Source of the DNA: Limonium bicolor
Lineage: Eukaryota > Streptophyta > Magnoliopsida > Caryophyllales > Plumbaginaceae
Assembly: GCA_023374045.1 (NCBI GenBank)
Contig: CM041779.1
Location: 1,674,001 to 1,738,000 of the forward strand
Direction of reading: 5' to 3'
Length of the DNA stretch: 64,000 nucleotides
Below the pieces are notes generated by a model, which made no database searches, was not told the DNA's origin, and saw only the letters and a list, made by a program, of their open reading frames with translations. Below are positions 20,755 to 32,358 of the stretch, one piece after another. The translations under genes were made by a program, and so were the position numbers. The first letter of the stretch is position 1, and each line of letters begins with the position of its first letter.

Positions 20755-23700
20755 TGTAACACCCCTAATCCTAAACCTGTAATAACGTCGCAAGTCGTAG
20801 CACAATAAAATATAACTTGCAGCGGAAAATAAAACTATCTAACATTGGTGTTACACGCCGTTACTCACCCATGTGAGCAACAAGGCAACCTTACTCCATC
20901 CATCAACGTCAACTCCTCACCGCTATGATGAACAAGATACTGAGCACCCTTAATATTACAAACCAAATCCAAACTAATTGAGCAACTAGCTGAATACAAC
21001 AAACTCCAAAATACAGTACATAATAAAACTACAAAGTGTTTATTAAAACACATCAGCTACCCTGTTTCCCCGCACTCCGGCTTGAGTCTTCAATCAACAA
21101 CCTGAAATGTTTTGCCCATTGAAGGGCTCAGCAATCGAAATGCTGGTATGCTAAATGTAGTCCTAAGTCATCTAGATTCCTTAAATCGTTTTAGCCATCT
21201 TGATATTAGATTCTTTACATGAAATACCTGTTTACAATAATAACAGTAATAGATGTAAATGCTAAACAAACACATAACAGTTCACCTGCAAATCACATCA
21301 CATAATAGTAAACATCAACCGATAATCAAACACCAAAATCCATAACAATCACCAAACAATACGCGTATTAATTAACTGTACTTGTTAGTAGGTCACAAGA
21401 CCCTTATCCTTTAACCAACCACTTAAACTTTTCCAGATAAATTCCACCTCAGGCTCATGTTAAGACAACCCTTAATAACTTAATAATGGACAGTAGTCCC
21501 CTGGGTTCCAATGGAACCGTTACCAGCTGACCTTATGGCCCTGGATAATTATTTTGACCGATCCGGTCGAACCTGTGCACCACGGTAGTGCCCTCCGCCA
21601 TCGTCGAATGTGGACAATGGATTCCCTTGAGTGACTCCCCTTAGAAGTCCCTCGTAGTGATCACGATGCACAACCAGAAAGTCGAAACAGTCTGGATTCC
21701 TCTTTTTATAAGTTAGCAATTTAGTCAGTGATACAATATCCAATCCTTGAGTTAAGACTATAACAGTTGACCATCAGTTAGGTTCAATACCTAAAGGTCA
21801 GTTAGTCTTGTTCCAGTTTAGATGTATAAATTTCCAGTCATAAGACGTTCGCGTAAAATAAAACACAGTGGTGTGGAGCAATACAGTATACAAGATAATA
21901 TACATAAATCACAGATATCTCTCTTAACAATTAAACACACAGCGTCTGGACCTCAAAAAAATCCTTAGGACATTCAGACCACACATTAACATACCGTTCA
22001 CCGTGTAACTTGCTAGCTTGACATTCACGCCCTTAACAGTTTCTCCCCCCGTACGCTGTTATATTTACATGCAATACGGGTAATTTAATACAGTGTCACT
22101 AAGTATACAGCTGTCAATAGACTAATATCATATATACTAACCCCGTATGTTCGTTATTTTCCCCTGTTATTTTAGTGGTTTGAGGTAGTTTAACAGTTCA
22201 TTATTTTATGTTGTAACTATATGTGATAATGAATTTCCCTTGTATTGTATATTCCTATTTCTTTAATTACATACTCATAATTGTTTCCACTTATTCTTTA
22301 TACTATACAATTTGGTTATTTTTTTATAACCACCTTTATTTTGTAAACTTTACATTATACTCCATAATATACCATAATACATTATATTACTTAGTTTTAA
22401 TTCCTTTCTTTCAAATTACAAAACTAACCTTATAATTTCGGTAATTATATATTGGACACATTAACTTTTATAAATTACTAAATGACCACATATATATTTT
22501 CGGTCTTTACAACTTAATACACTAACTTTTATAAATTACAAATTAATCCCACTAACTTTTGGTTTTGTCATATAAGTTTCCTATATTTACATTTTAACCC
22601 CAAAACTTTATATAAGTTACATATTAACTTATAAACTATGGTTTTAATATTTAATTTTCTTAAATAACGAAATGAACACCTATATTTCTACAATTTATGT
22701 ATTTGCCCTAATTAAATTTCGGTTTTACATATAAGCTTTTATAAATTACATATTCACCCCAAAACTTTTACAAACTTAATATTTTATGTCATAAATTATT
22801 TTAACCCAAAGTTTTTGGTCAACACTTTGACCAAAGCCTAATTTCATAATTAATACTTTAATATACCCAGAAAATTATATATGTTTCGGTTTTATCCCAA
22901 ACTTTCCATAAATTGCAAAATAGCCCCAAAACTTTATAAAAAGTTATTTTAACACTTAAACACTTATTTAAATTCACCAAAATTCATAATATTAATTCCT
23001 ACCTTATATTATATCATAATTATACCAATATACCCCTTAGCTCTCGGCAATCCTATTTAATGCTCCAAACTTTACAAAATTTACATTTTAGCCACATAAC
23101 TTTATAAACTAGTCATTTAAATACTTGTAGCTATTTTTAATATCCTCAAAATTTATAATATAAGCTAATACACTTATATATTTCAAAATCACCAAATAAT
23201 CCATTTAACTCTCGGCTGTAACAAACATTACCATATAGTTTTAAAACTTGATTTATACCTTAAAGTATATATATATGTATATAAGTCATATAACACTTCT
23301 AAAAATTATGCTAATGACTTAGAATGATTATAAACTCAAAATAGAACATTTTATCCCTAGATATTTCGGCCTAGATATATATGTATCATATATTAATTTC
23401 GTGACACAAATTTATACCTTAAGGTAATAATCTTACCTTGTATGTTATAAATTATTTTCTTGACATTATAACCTATAGTATTTCGGCCTTAATTAATCTA
23501 AGGGTTGTACTAATTTTTTTATACCAAAGTTTGAAGCTTAAATCAAACTTAAACTTAATAAACCTTAATTATAGAAACTTACTCCTTAAATCAAGATAAT
23601 TCTTGTACTTGATTTCTCCTTGAATTCCAAGCTCCTCCAATGCTATATTGTTGAAGAACTTTCGCCTCCTTGTATATATTTAGAGATCCATTTATTAGAC

Positions 23701-26057
23701 TTCTAACAAGGATTTATAAGTAAGATTTTGAGTAGTTTTTCAAGAGTTTACCTCAGGTATTTTTCAAGGAATTTTCGGCACACCTTGGGATATTGTAGAT
23801 CTAAATTTCCTTCATGAAATGATGAAGAGAATATAGATTTAGAAGCTCTAAATTTTTGGACATAGCTTAAGGAATTTACTTAGGATTTTCAACATGAAAA
23901 TATACCTTAACTTGATCTTGTTGTTCCTTGTGTTGTTGTTGAATCAAGGCACTTCCTTGGAGTACTAATGCTTGGCGAAAATAGCAAGGGTTGCTAGGAT
24001 GATTCTTGCTTCAAGACTTAGTAGATTTAACTAGGAAAATTACATAGAAATGGTGTTAGAACTTAATACACCATTAATGGACCTTAGAAGCTCTAAGGAA
24101 TGAACTAGCAAAGGAAGAAAGAAAAGAGAGGAGATAGAAGCTTACCAATTCGGTGAAGGAAGGCAAATGAGAATGATACTTACATGGTTTTAGAGAAGGC
24201 AAGGGCAAGATTCTCATTTGACACAATAATTGTCAAATTGTCTAACTTTTCTTTGTTTATTAATTTGACCCATGGCTCCTTAAAATGCCCTAATTCAAGC
24301 TAGGCTTTCGGCTGATTGGTAAGGAGATTGGAGACTTTGATTGTCAATTGACATAAGATGACAAGGTAAGGTAATTCTTTAGTATATTATGAGTTGATTA
24401 TTAATGCTAATCTTGTTTGTTTTCTTGTAGGTTCACGGCTCCATGGCTCTAGGTATCCCTTGTTTTTTGTTGTTATGTTAGACAAGAGAACATGCTTAAT
24501 TAGGTAGGTTGTTTATTTGACTAGTTAATCAGCAATCAATCTTGTTCTTCTTCTATGCTCACGGTAACAATGGTATGGGTAGGCAAATTTGATTTTTGTT
24601 TAATGAAACATAGGCACATGCTTAGTTAGGTGGTGTCTTCTTTTGATTTTAATATAAGGCAATCAGTCCCTTATTTCCTTCATCCTTATCGGCAGCATTA
24701 GGCTAGAACATGGGCTGCTACTTTGTTTATTTGCAACTTTACATTATAAGAATCTAGATCTACTTTTAGCATATTTAATTTCCATGACTTTTGTTAAACT
24801 AATCCCTTCCTTGTTTCCTTGCAGGTCTTACGGTAATGAGGGATCATTTGACTGAGATTCTTTGACATATTGTCACATGGTGTGTGCAAAGATGAGTCAC
24901 CATGTCTACTAGACAATTTAAAAGCAAAAACCATGCCAAATCACCCAAAATGGCACACATAATAGGGGCTATATGGGACTGATTTTTAATTTGATTCCTG
25001 TCACACTATATTGTATTAAGACCATATTATAACATGTAAAAGGTTCCAGCATTTATTTGGTACATTTATACTAAGGTAAAAGGTGAAAGTTCTAAGGTAA
25101 AAATGCTGATTTATGGTACCTTTTTTATCTAAAAATCGGCCCTGTTTGTGCTATGTGTTTAGCACTGAATTTAATTGATTTAGATGGTCAATTCCTCCCC
25201 ATTTAAGATTATCAACTCGTGGCTCCTCAAAAGCTTCAAGGTAATTGCGTAAAACACATTTTTATGACACCCGAAGGTGCGTTTTTGTGCTTTAAGGATA
25301 TTCTGGAAAATAAGTAGTCTCTATGATTTCCAAGTGTTTATAAACATTTTTTATAGTCAATAATAATATATTAAGGTGTTACATTGAGTTACATGGGGTT
25401 ATATCAACTCAAGACACAATTTCCGGGCCACCGGGACACTCCCGAGCAAAATAGGAGCGTTAAGAAATTCCCCTGAGTACTTTATGTAATTTTGCAAAAG
25501 TAGCTCGAGTATTCTATTTAGAATGATGAATAATGATAGTAGGAACTCTAAAAATGATTTATATAGGAGTTCGTGCCACTTCGGTACCTCTCCGGGGCAT
25601 TCCCGGGTGTTTATGGGGCCCTCAACGGGTACCTACGAGAACTTTGTGTTTAACTGAGAATTTAACGTGAGAACTTCATCTTATATATTTAATAAAGTGT
25701 TATGGTGCATTTGGAATGAAGTCTAATGCTTTATTTTATCTTATAAATTATTTCAGGGACTTTCAGGCCTTAAGGGAGGTGTGTTGACTCTCCCGGGCAT
25801 TTTACATTTCTACTCTGTTCTAGCCGAGGACCTGTGTTTTAAAGGTCCTATAATGATCCTTAGCTGTCTTGGTATGAGTTTTATAGTTCATGTACCATAG
25901 TTAGCTTAAGGTCCGGCTTTAACGCTCGTTGTTGACCTTAAGGAGTTTTGGTGTGTTTTAACGCCTAAGTGCTTATATATACTTTCTTAGGGTTTAATAA
26001 TCCCCAAATAATATTTATTTATCATTATTTAATTATTTAAATGTTAGGGGTATTTCA
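20755..26057 (-). repeat. LTR1 of the tandem Tekay-like element
   Basis: 5303 bp, plus-strand ends TGTAACACCCC and GGGGTATTTCA. It contains a long AT-rich part (about 22440-23350) with loosely repeated CCCCAAAACTTTATAAA-type units. No coding sequence is supported. Confidence 0.92.
20860..20881 (-). other. Stem-loop near the 3' end of LTR1
   Basis: GTTACTCAC, loop CCAT, GTGAGCAAC. Transcribed from the minus strand, the one imperfect pair becomes a G-U wobble. Equivalent stems occur in LTR2 (32497-32518), in LTR3 and, with changed bases, in LTR B. Confidence 0.55.
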
Positions 26058-26060
26058 GTC

Positions 26061-26070
26061 TACCCCCCTT
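26061..26070 (-). other. Polypurine tract of interior 1
   Basis: Minus-strand AAGGGGGGTA three bases from LTR1. A second tract with the same core, CCTTTTAAGGGGGGTAGAG, lies about 440 bp further in at 26499-26517. Interior 2 has the same pair, near 37709 and 39659. Confidence 0.75.
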
Positions 26071-26287
26071 AAAAGGACTTCGTCCCGAAGTCATAACTTC
26101 TACTTACTCATCCTATGGAATCAAGTTCCTCATGTCTATTCATGTATACTTAACATCCCTTGGTGTCAATACTATATTGATACCTCTACATTCCATCAGT
26201 CATTCGATTGCTCATGAAAATTAATGTAGTATAACATAAATAATTTGATAGATACTGTAAAGTAATTAAGTACTTCCATAAACATTC

Positions 26288-26415
26288 AAGTGTTACATAG
26301 AACACAACAATAACTATCCAAGTGTTACATAGAACAAAACAATAACCATCCAAGTGTTACATAGAACACACCAATAACCATTCAAGTGTCACATAGGACA
26401 CATCAATAACCATCC
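26288..26415. repeat. Four tandem 32 bp repeats, interior 1
   Basis: Four units of AAGTGTTACATAGAACACAA plus 12 further bases, with a few substitutions in the last unit. They lie in the non-coding part between pol and LTR1. Confidence 0.85.
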
Positions 26416-26550
26416 AATCAATTGCACACATGCGCAACAACCAAACATCCAACCAAAACCATTGTCTAGACTGCAAATATGCAAGTCGCATGTGGTGCTC
26501 TACCCCCCTTAAAAGGGTACTGCCCACGTACCCCCACAAGTATACACAAA

Positions 26551-27239
26551 CTAAAAGAAAAGTGCTGGATACTTGTCTCGCATGGAGTCCTCTAACTCCC
26601 ATGTCGCCTCCTCAATGTCGTGGTTTGACCACAGAACCTTGACCATTCTAATGGTCTTGTTCCTGGTCTCCCTAGTCTTGGAGTCTAAAATGCGAATTGG
26701 GGTCTCCTCATATCTAAGTGTAGGATCTAGCTCGAGTGTCTCGGGCTCTAAGATATGTGATGGGTGAGGCACATATTGCTTTAGCTGAGAAATGTGAAAT
26801 ACATTGTGCACTCTCCCAAGCTCAACAGGTAGATCTAATCTGTAAGCTAATGGGCCCACTCGCTCCGTGATAAGGTACGGTCCAACATACTTCGGGCTAA
26901 GCTTGCCCTTCTGCCCAAATCTAAAGACTCCCTTCATTGGTGAAACTCTAAGTAAGACTCGATCGCCTACTGTGAACTCGAGGTCTCTCCTCCGGACATC
27001 AGCATATGACTTTTGTCTGTCCTGGGTATCTTCATGTTCCTGCGTATTTGCACAATATCCTCTTTCATCTGGTCTAGGTACGCTGGCCCTAAGATTATAT
27101 TCTCACTAGCCTCGTCCCAACAAAGTGGTGTCCTGCATGGCCTGCCGTACAATGCCTGGAATGGTGGCATCTGAATGGATGCATGATAGCTATTGTTGTA
27201 CGCAAACTCGATCAGATGTAGTCGATCTATCCAGCTTTC
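26551..27239 (-). pseudogene. Integrase C-terminus and chromodomain, interior 1
   Basis: The region begins after an in-frame TAG, continues through MPPFQALYGRPCRTPLCW, shifts frame near 27030, and resumes with GDRVLLRVSPMKGVFRF. The GPY/F motif (KYVGPYLI) and VHNVFHISQLK follow. It ends with a chromodomain containing IRMVKVLWSNHDIEEATWE and a stop at 26551. The chromodomain sequence places the element near Tekay. Homologous to 39708-40395. Confidence 0.88.
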
Positions 27240-27758
27240 CTAAAAGTCTAAGGCACAAGCTCTAAGCATGTCCTCTAATGTCTGAATCGTTCGTTCACTC
27301 TGACCATCTGTCTGTGGATGGAAGGCTGTACTTAGCTTCAGCTTCGTACCCAATGCCTCCTGAACTTGCTGCCAAAATCTGGAAACAAACCTGGAATCTC
27401 TATCTGACACAATCGACTTAGGTACACCGTGGTGTCTAATGATCTCTCGCTGGAAGAGGTCCGCCAGCTTGGGGACTTTCCAAGTGTCCTTGATAGGAGT
27501 AAACTTTGCTACATTCGTCAGCCTGTCGACGATGACCCATATCATGTTAGCACCTCCTCTAGTCGGTGGAAGACCTACTACGAAATCCATGGATATATCC
27601 TCGAACTTCCAATATGGAATGGGCATCGGCTGTACTAAACTGCCCGGTCTCTGGTGCTCAAACTTCACTTTCTGACACGTCATACATCTTGCCACAAACT
27701 CTGCAACATCTTTCTTCATACCACTCCACCAGAAATGTAATTTCAGATCCTTGTACAT
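27240..27758 (-). pseudogene. Integrase core, interior 1
   Basis: Contains the second half of the zinc-binding domain (CMTCQKVK) and the catalytic core. [11 protein letters not shown] holds the first Asp, VSDRDSRF the second, and [11 protein letters not shown] the Glu. It ends at an in-frame TAG (27240-27242) that interior 2 shares at 40396-40398, so this stop predates the duplication of the unit. A 1 bp deletion near 27790 detaches it from the upstream frame. Confidence 0.9.
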
Positions 27759-28717
27759 CTTCGATGATCCTGGGTGTACTGATAAGGATGAGAATGAGCT
27801 TCATGTAGTATCTTTTCCTTCATGTCGGGGCTGGACTCTGGAATGCACAAACGGCCATTCAGTCTGATTAACCCGTCTTCACTGAGTACAAAGTCATACT
27901 TCTGCCTCTCAAAGATACCGTCAATCAACTGCTGCCTGATAGTCTTCATGTACTGGTCATTGTTCTGAGCACAACGTACTTCCTCGATGAGGCCGTTGTC
28001 TCCTATCATGGCAAATAAGGAATGAGCTCTACGGCTCAGGGCGACAGCAACAACATTTGTCTTACCCTCCTTGTACCTGAGGTCGATGTCGTAGTCCTTC
28101 AGAAACTCGACCCATCGCCTCTGTCTCATGTTAAGCTCCTTCTGAGTGAATAAATGTTGAAGGCTCTTGTGATCTGAGTAGACTATCACTGTAACTCCAT
28201 ATAGGTAGTGGCGCCAGATCTTCAGTGCGAACACTACTGCTCCCAATTCCAAATCGTGAGTCGGGTAGTTCTCTTCGTGTTTCTTCAGCTGTCGTGATGC
28301 ATAAGCAATAACCTTACCATTCTGCATGAGTACACACCCTATCCCTGTGCCTGAGGCATCGCAATAAACTTCAAACCCGTCGGTCCCCTCAGGAATGGTG
28401 AGTATGGGTGCCGACGTCAGTAGGTCCTTCAGTGTCTGAAAGGAACGCTCGCAATCCGCTGTCCATACAAATGGAGAGTCTTTCTTCATTAGGCTGGTCA
28501 TCGGTTTCGCCAGTTTGGAGAAGTCTTGAACAAATCTTCGATAGTAACCAGCTAATCCCAAGAAACTACGGATATCTGTCACTGTCTTCGGTCTCGGCCA
28601 AGTCTTAACTGCCTCAATCTTCGCAGGGTCTACAGATATACCGCTGGCTGATATTACATGCCCTAGAAAAGATACATTATCTAGCCAGAAATCACATTTT
28701 GAAAGCTTGGCATACAT
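27743..28717 (-). pseudogene. RT end, RNase H and integrase zinc region, interior 1
   Basis: Starts at a frameshift: one base is missing near 28713 relative to 41871. It covers the RT connection ([19 protein letters not shown]) and RNase H, with [22 protein letters not shown] and [11 protein letters not shown]. The final RNase H acidic position reads VAVALSRR instead of ADALSR, so an Asp has become Val in both interiors. The integrase zinc region then begins (ILHEAH). Confidence 0.9.
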
Positions 28718-29924
28718 TGGTTTTCTCTTATGGTCTGCAAAACTTGACTCAGATGCACCTCTTGCTCGTCCTTGGTCTTAGAATAGACTAGAATGTCGTC
28801 GACGAATACAACCACTGATGAGTCTAACTGCTCTCTGAATAGTCGGTTCATAAGATCCATGAATATAGCTCGGGCGTTCGACAAGCCAAATGGCATAACT
28901 GTGAACTCGTAGTGCCCATAGCACGTTCGAAAAGCTGTCTTCTCTATATCTTCATCCACTATCCGTATCTGGTGGTATCCTGATCTCAGATCAATCTTCG
29001 AGAAAACTGTAACGCCTCTTAATTGGTCAAACAGATCGTCAATCCGTGGTAACGGGTACTTGTTCTTGACTGTGACTGCGCTCAGCTCCCTGTAGTCAAT
29101 GCATAGTCGCATGCTACCATCCTTTTTCTTCACAAACAAAACTGGTGCTCCCCATGGTGATGCACTCGGTCTGATGAAACCTTTGTCAAGCAGATCCTCT
29201 AACTGAATCTTCAGCTCTTTCATCTCTGCTGGTGCCATTCTGTAGGGTGCCTTAGCAATAGGCCCCGTGCCTGGTATTAAGCCGATGGAGAATTCCACAT
29301 CTCTTTTGGGTGGCATCCCTGGTAGTTCTTCAGGAAATAAATCTGGGAAATCTGAAACAACTGGTATGTCTGTCTGTGTCTGCTCCTCCTGCCTCATGTC
29401 TTGGACATAGCACAAATAGACTGGTTGTCCCTTATTCACCTTCTTCATCAATGTGATGGCAGATACTAGCTTGAAAGTCGGTTCTCTTGGAGTACTGCGG
29501 TACGAAACTGTCTTGCCCTTTGGGCTCTTCAATAGTAATCTATGCTCCACGCAATGTAGTCGTCCCTTATACTTTTGTAGCCAATCCATGCCCATGATGA
29601 TGTCAAAGCCTAAATTATCCAGCTCAATCAAGTCCGCGTGAAACTCTTCATCCATGATATTAATCTGAACTCCCTTGTGTAGTTTCGTGCACCTCACTCT
29701 CTCCTTCCTCGGTAGTGTGACTAGGAAATCTGAGAGAGGCTCAGGGGTTGTCTCTAACTTCCTTGCTAATGCAGAGGATATAAAAGAATGAGACGCTCCT
29801 GAATCGAACAGTATCGATGCACTCACGCCAGGTACAGTAAAATTTCCCATGATAACATTCCCCTTATCCTTGGTCGTGGTCTTGTCCAACACATTCAGCA
29901 CCGCTCCTCCATTAGACTCGTGGC
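28681..29924 (-). pseudogene. Protease and reverse transcriptase, interior 1
   Basis: Begins after a possible splice acceptor at 29925-29926. The protease has [15 protein letters not shown] follows with [38 protein letters not shown] and the intact active site [11 protein letters not shown]. The frame is open for about 415 codons until the frameshift near 28713. Of the two interiors this one keeps the protease-RT junction intact. Confidence 0.92.
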
Positions 29925-30903
29925 CTGGGGTTAACAATTCGTAAGATAGTGAGGTTGGGTGTATGTCTCAAAGGAATTAAAATTCCATTCATTAATCCAA
30001 TGATTCTCACATACAATTTCCATAATTACATCAATATTGCCTAAAAGTTAAGTTCAACCGTCCCGGTTTCAAATGTGTAGTATTTACTAAGGCTGATGAG
30101 GCTGTATTCAACTTAATGCTCTTAATCCCATGATACACTAATCTGGATTCTCCTCCAAATATCAACATGTCTCCTTACTTCAAAATAATCTTTCTCGCCT
30201 TGTCCATCCTCTTTTGATCACCGTATAGAAACTCTACATCATCTCCTATGGAGAATGATATAACTGGTATCCCTCTGGTAATTGACTCAGATGTCTCATC
30301 TCGTTCCTGATGTAATCCAAGCTTTCCCCCTTTCCCGTAGAAGTTCACAATACAAACGTCAGCTTCAATGTCTGGTATGTGGTTTGTCTCTAATCGTTGC
30401 GCAATCTTGACCGCTTCTGTCACCAAGGTTTGAAAACTACTGGGTATCCTAGGAACTAGTGCTCCTTCTACCTTTCTTACCTCTCCATACAACCTAGTTT
30501 GTGGGTCCCAATCCTTACCCATACTCATCATATATAATTTAAGTTTCGATCCCCTCTCATATCCTGGAGTGTAAAATCCTCCAAGGCCTATTCCCCAAGT
30601 TCTACATTCATTTACAATGGCTATTTCTTCATCTACAGTTAAGTATTTCTTGAGTAGGACCATGCCGGGTCGAAATACTTGGCACTCTGCCTCTGGATAT
30701 TCCCAACCTTCGCTCATAGGCTCAGGTGATCTCGGTCTCATAGGTAAGGGAAAACAAATGTCGAAGCATCCTATTAGGTGAGAGGTTTCCTAATTTAGGT
30801 CTCTCTAAATTTTAATTCACACTAAACACATACGAGTCTCATCGACTGATAACTGTAAACACACATTCATGCATCATGCTTTTGGTTTAGGTTCTAGGCT
30901 TAC
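29925..30903 (-). other. Intron-like interval holding the AlkB frame, interior 1
   Basis: 979 bp bounded on the minus strand by ACCG|GTAAGC (donor at 30903) and CCCCAG|GCCAC (acceptor at 29926-29925). Removing it would join gag to protease in one frame at a split Gly codon. The boundaries are inferred from sequence. Interior 2 has the same interval at 43076-44054, also 979 bp. Confidence 0.55.
30175..30741 (-). CDS. ALKBH1-like AlkB dioxygenase frame carried by the retrotransposon, copy 1
   Basis: A 188-codon frame starting at ATG 30741. It matches the plant ALKBH1 type of AlkB 2-oxoglutarate/Fe(II) dioxygenase: FRPGMVLLKKYLT, GFYTPGYERGSKL, MGKDWDPQT, then the core CIVNFYGKGGKLGLHQERDE and GIPVISFSIGDDVEFLYG. 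AlkB proteins oxidatively remove N-methyl groups from nucleic acids; ALKBH1 members act on DNA 6mA or on RNA. The iron motif is HQE where ALKBH1 has HQD. A TAA at 30175-30177 stops the frame, but homology continues to a TGA at 30031, including LIFGGESRLVYHGI with the second iron His and RLNLTFRQY with the 2OG-binding Arg. It has no introns of its own. Whether it is expressed is unknown; without readthrough it lacks key residues. Confidence 0.9.
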   Translation of the reverse strand: MRPRSPEPMSEGWEYPEAECQVFRPGMVLLKKYLTVDEEIAIVNECRTWGIGLGGFYTPGYERGSKLKLYMMSMGKDWDPQTRLYGEVRKVEGALVPRIPSSFQTLVTEAVKIAQRLETNHIPDIEADVCIVNFYGKGGKLGLHQERDETSESITRGIPVISFSIGDDVEFLYGDQKRMDKARKIILK

Positions 30904-32164
30904 CGGTATCGCGCTGAGCGCTAGCCTCAGCGCCTGAAGCTCCCACTGAATACAGGGTGTTTCTGCCTGGAACGATCTCTTTTCCCTTCTGACTCGCGGA
31001 TGAGGATGGTTGTCCTCCCGCTCCTCTAGTGTAGGTATTATTCTGCGGCGCCTGGCCTCCTCTTGGTCTACCCGCCTCAATAGCTGGTGTTCTCTGTGAA
31101 CCTCTAGATCCCTTGTATACTCGGCTCGCTGGGCTGGAAAAGCACTCATACTCCCTATGGCCTTCCTTCTTGCAATAACGGCACTCGCTTCCTGCCTGAG
31201 CAGTCTACACCTGGGTGATCATTTCCACAGCGTTTACAGTAGCAGTGACGCTGGGGTGGCTTATTGCCCTTAGGTGGTGCCGATCTAAGTGGCTTAGCAT
31301 CAATAGCTGGGCCGGTCAGACGAGGGACCTGCTCCTTCGTCTTCTGACCATGGAAGTCCTTCCGCCCCTTCTTCTTATCAAAGAATTTCTTCCCCTTCTT
31401 GTAGTAACCGCCAGAGGTTGCTCCCCCATCTTCTCCCTCAGTATTCTTCCTTTTCTTTCCTTGAGCCTCTTCCCTGGACTGAAGCATTAACTCGGTTGCT
31501 GATGCGGCGTCATAGCATTCTTGGATTGTAGTAAAATGTATTGCTCCCATGGCGCCCTGGATACGATATTGCAAACCTCCCCTAAATTTCTGAATCTTCA
31601 CGGTGTCGGAGTAGTCGACCCCTGGAATGTAGTCCAGCAGACTGATGAATCGTGCGTAGTACTGATCAACCGTTTGACTCCCCTGGATCAGGGTCTCGAA
31701 TTCTTGCCTTTTCCTCTCTTACAGGTGTTCGGGGTAGTATTTCTCCCGCAACACTTCCACAAACGCCGTCCATCCAAAGTCTGGTGTAGCTCTATGGTGG
31801 CCCTCGACAGACCGCCACCAAATGTCAGCTGCGTCCTTCAGGTTGTACGCTGCTATGTCGACCTTCTGATCTTCTGGAACTCGAACAGCTTTGAAGGCCT
31901 TCTGGTTCCACTATGAATTTCTCCAGTGCGGCGGGGTCTGGTTCCCCTGAATAAGTTGGCACTCTAGCATCTGCAACGCTCTTCAACCAGTTTGTTTCTC
32001 TGGGCTGCGGCGGGTGGGGTATGGTATGGCTCCCGCAAACTAAGCTCCTAGCTGCTGGGCGAAGGCTGCCATGGCCTCTGTTAGGCCTGGATCTCCGGGA
32101 CATCTGACAGTGTCTCGCCACCGCGTCCACTGCTGCCTCCACGTGGTCTACCTCTTGTTGACAT
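30904..32164 (-). pseudogene. gag of interior 1 (broken)
   Basis: ATG at 32164 (MSTRGRPRGG, Arg/Gly-rich). It continues with a Retrotrans_gag region containing KVDIAAYNLKD and WWRSVEGHHRATPD, and a lysine-rich linker. There are two zinc knuckles, CKRCGNDHPGVDC (near 31200) and CRYCKKEGHREYEC-type (the latter frame-damaged here). The frame is broken near 32085, 31915 and 31195. The end is set at the putative splice donor; unspliced, the gag frame would stop a few codons later. Confidence 0.85.
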
Positions 32165-32358
32165 CTATAAGATAGTATACTATTATTTCTACTCGGTGTT
32201 TACACCGTTTAACATTCACAATCAGAAATGTGTAAGAAAGTCTATATACTAGCATTAAAGTATCCCTAAAAATTTCCTGTCTATGTCACGAATCCTCACA
32301 GACGTTTCCCGTATCCCAAATGTCCTATGCTCACTGTCCTTGACTCAGTATCTTCTTC

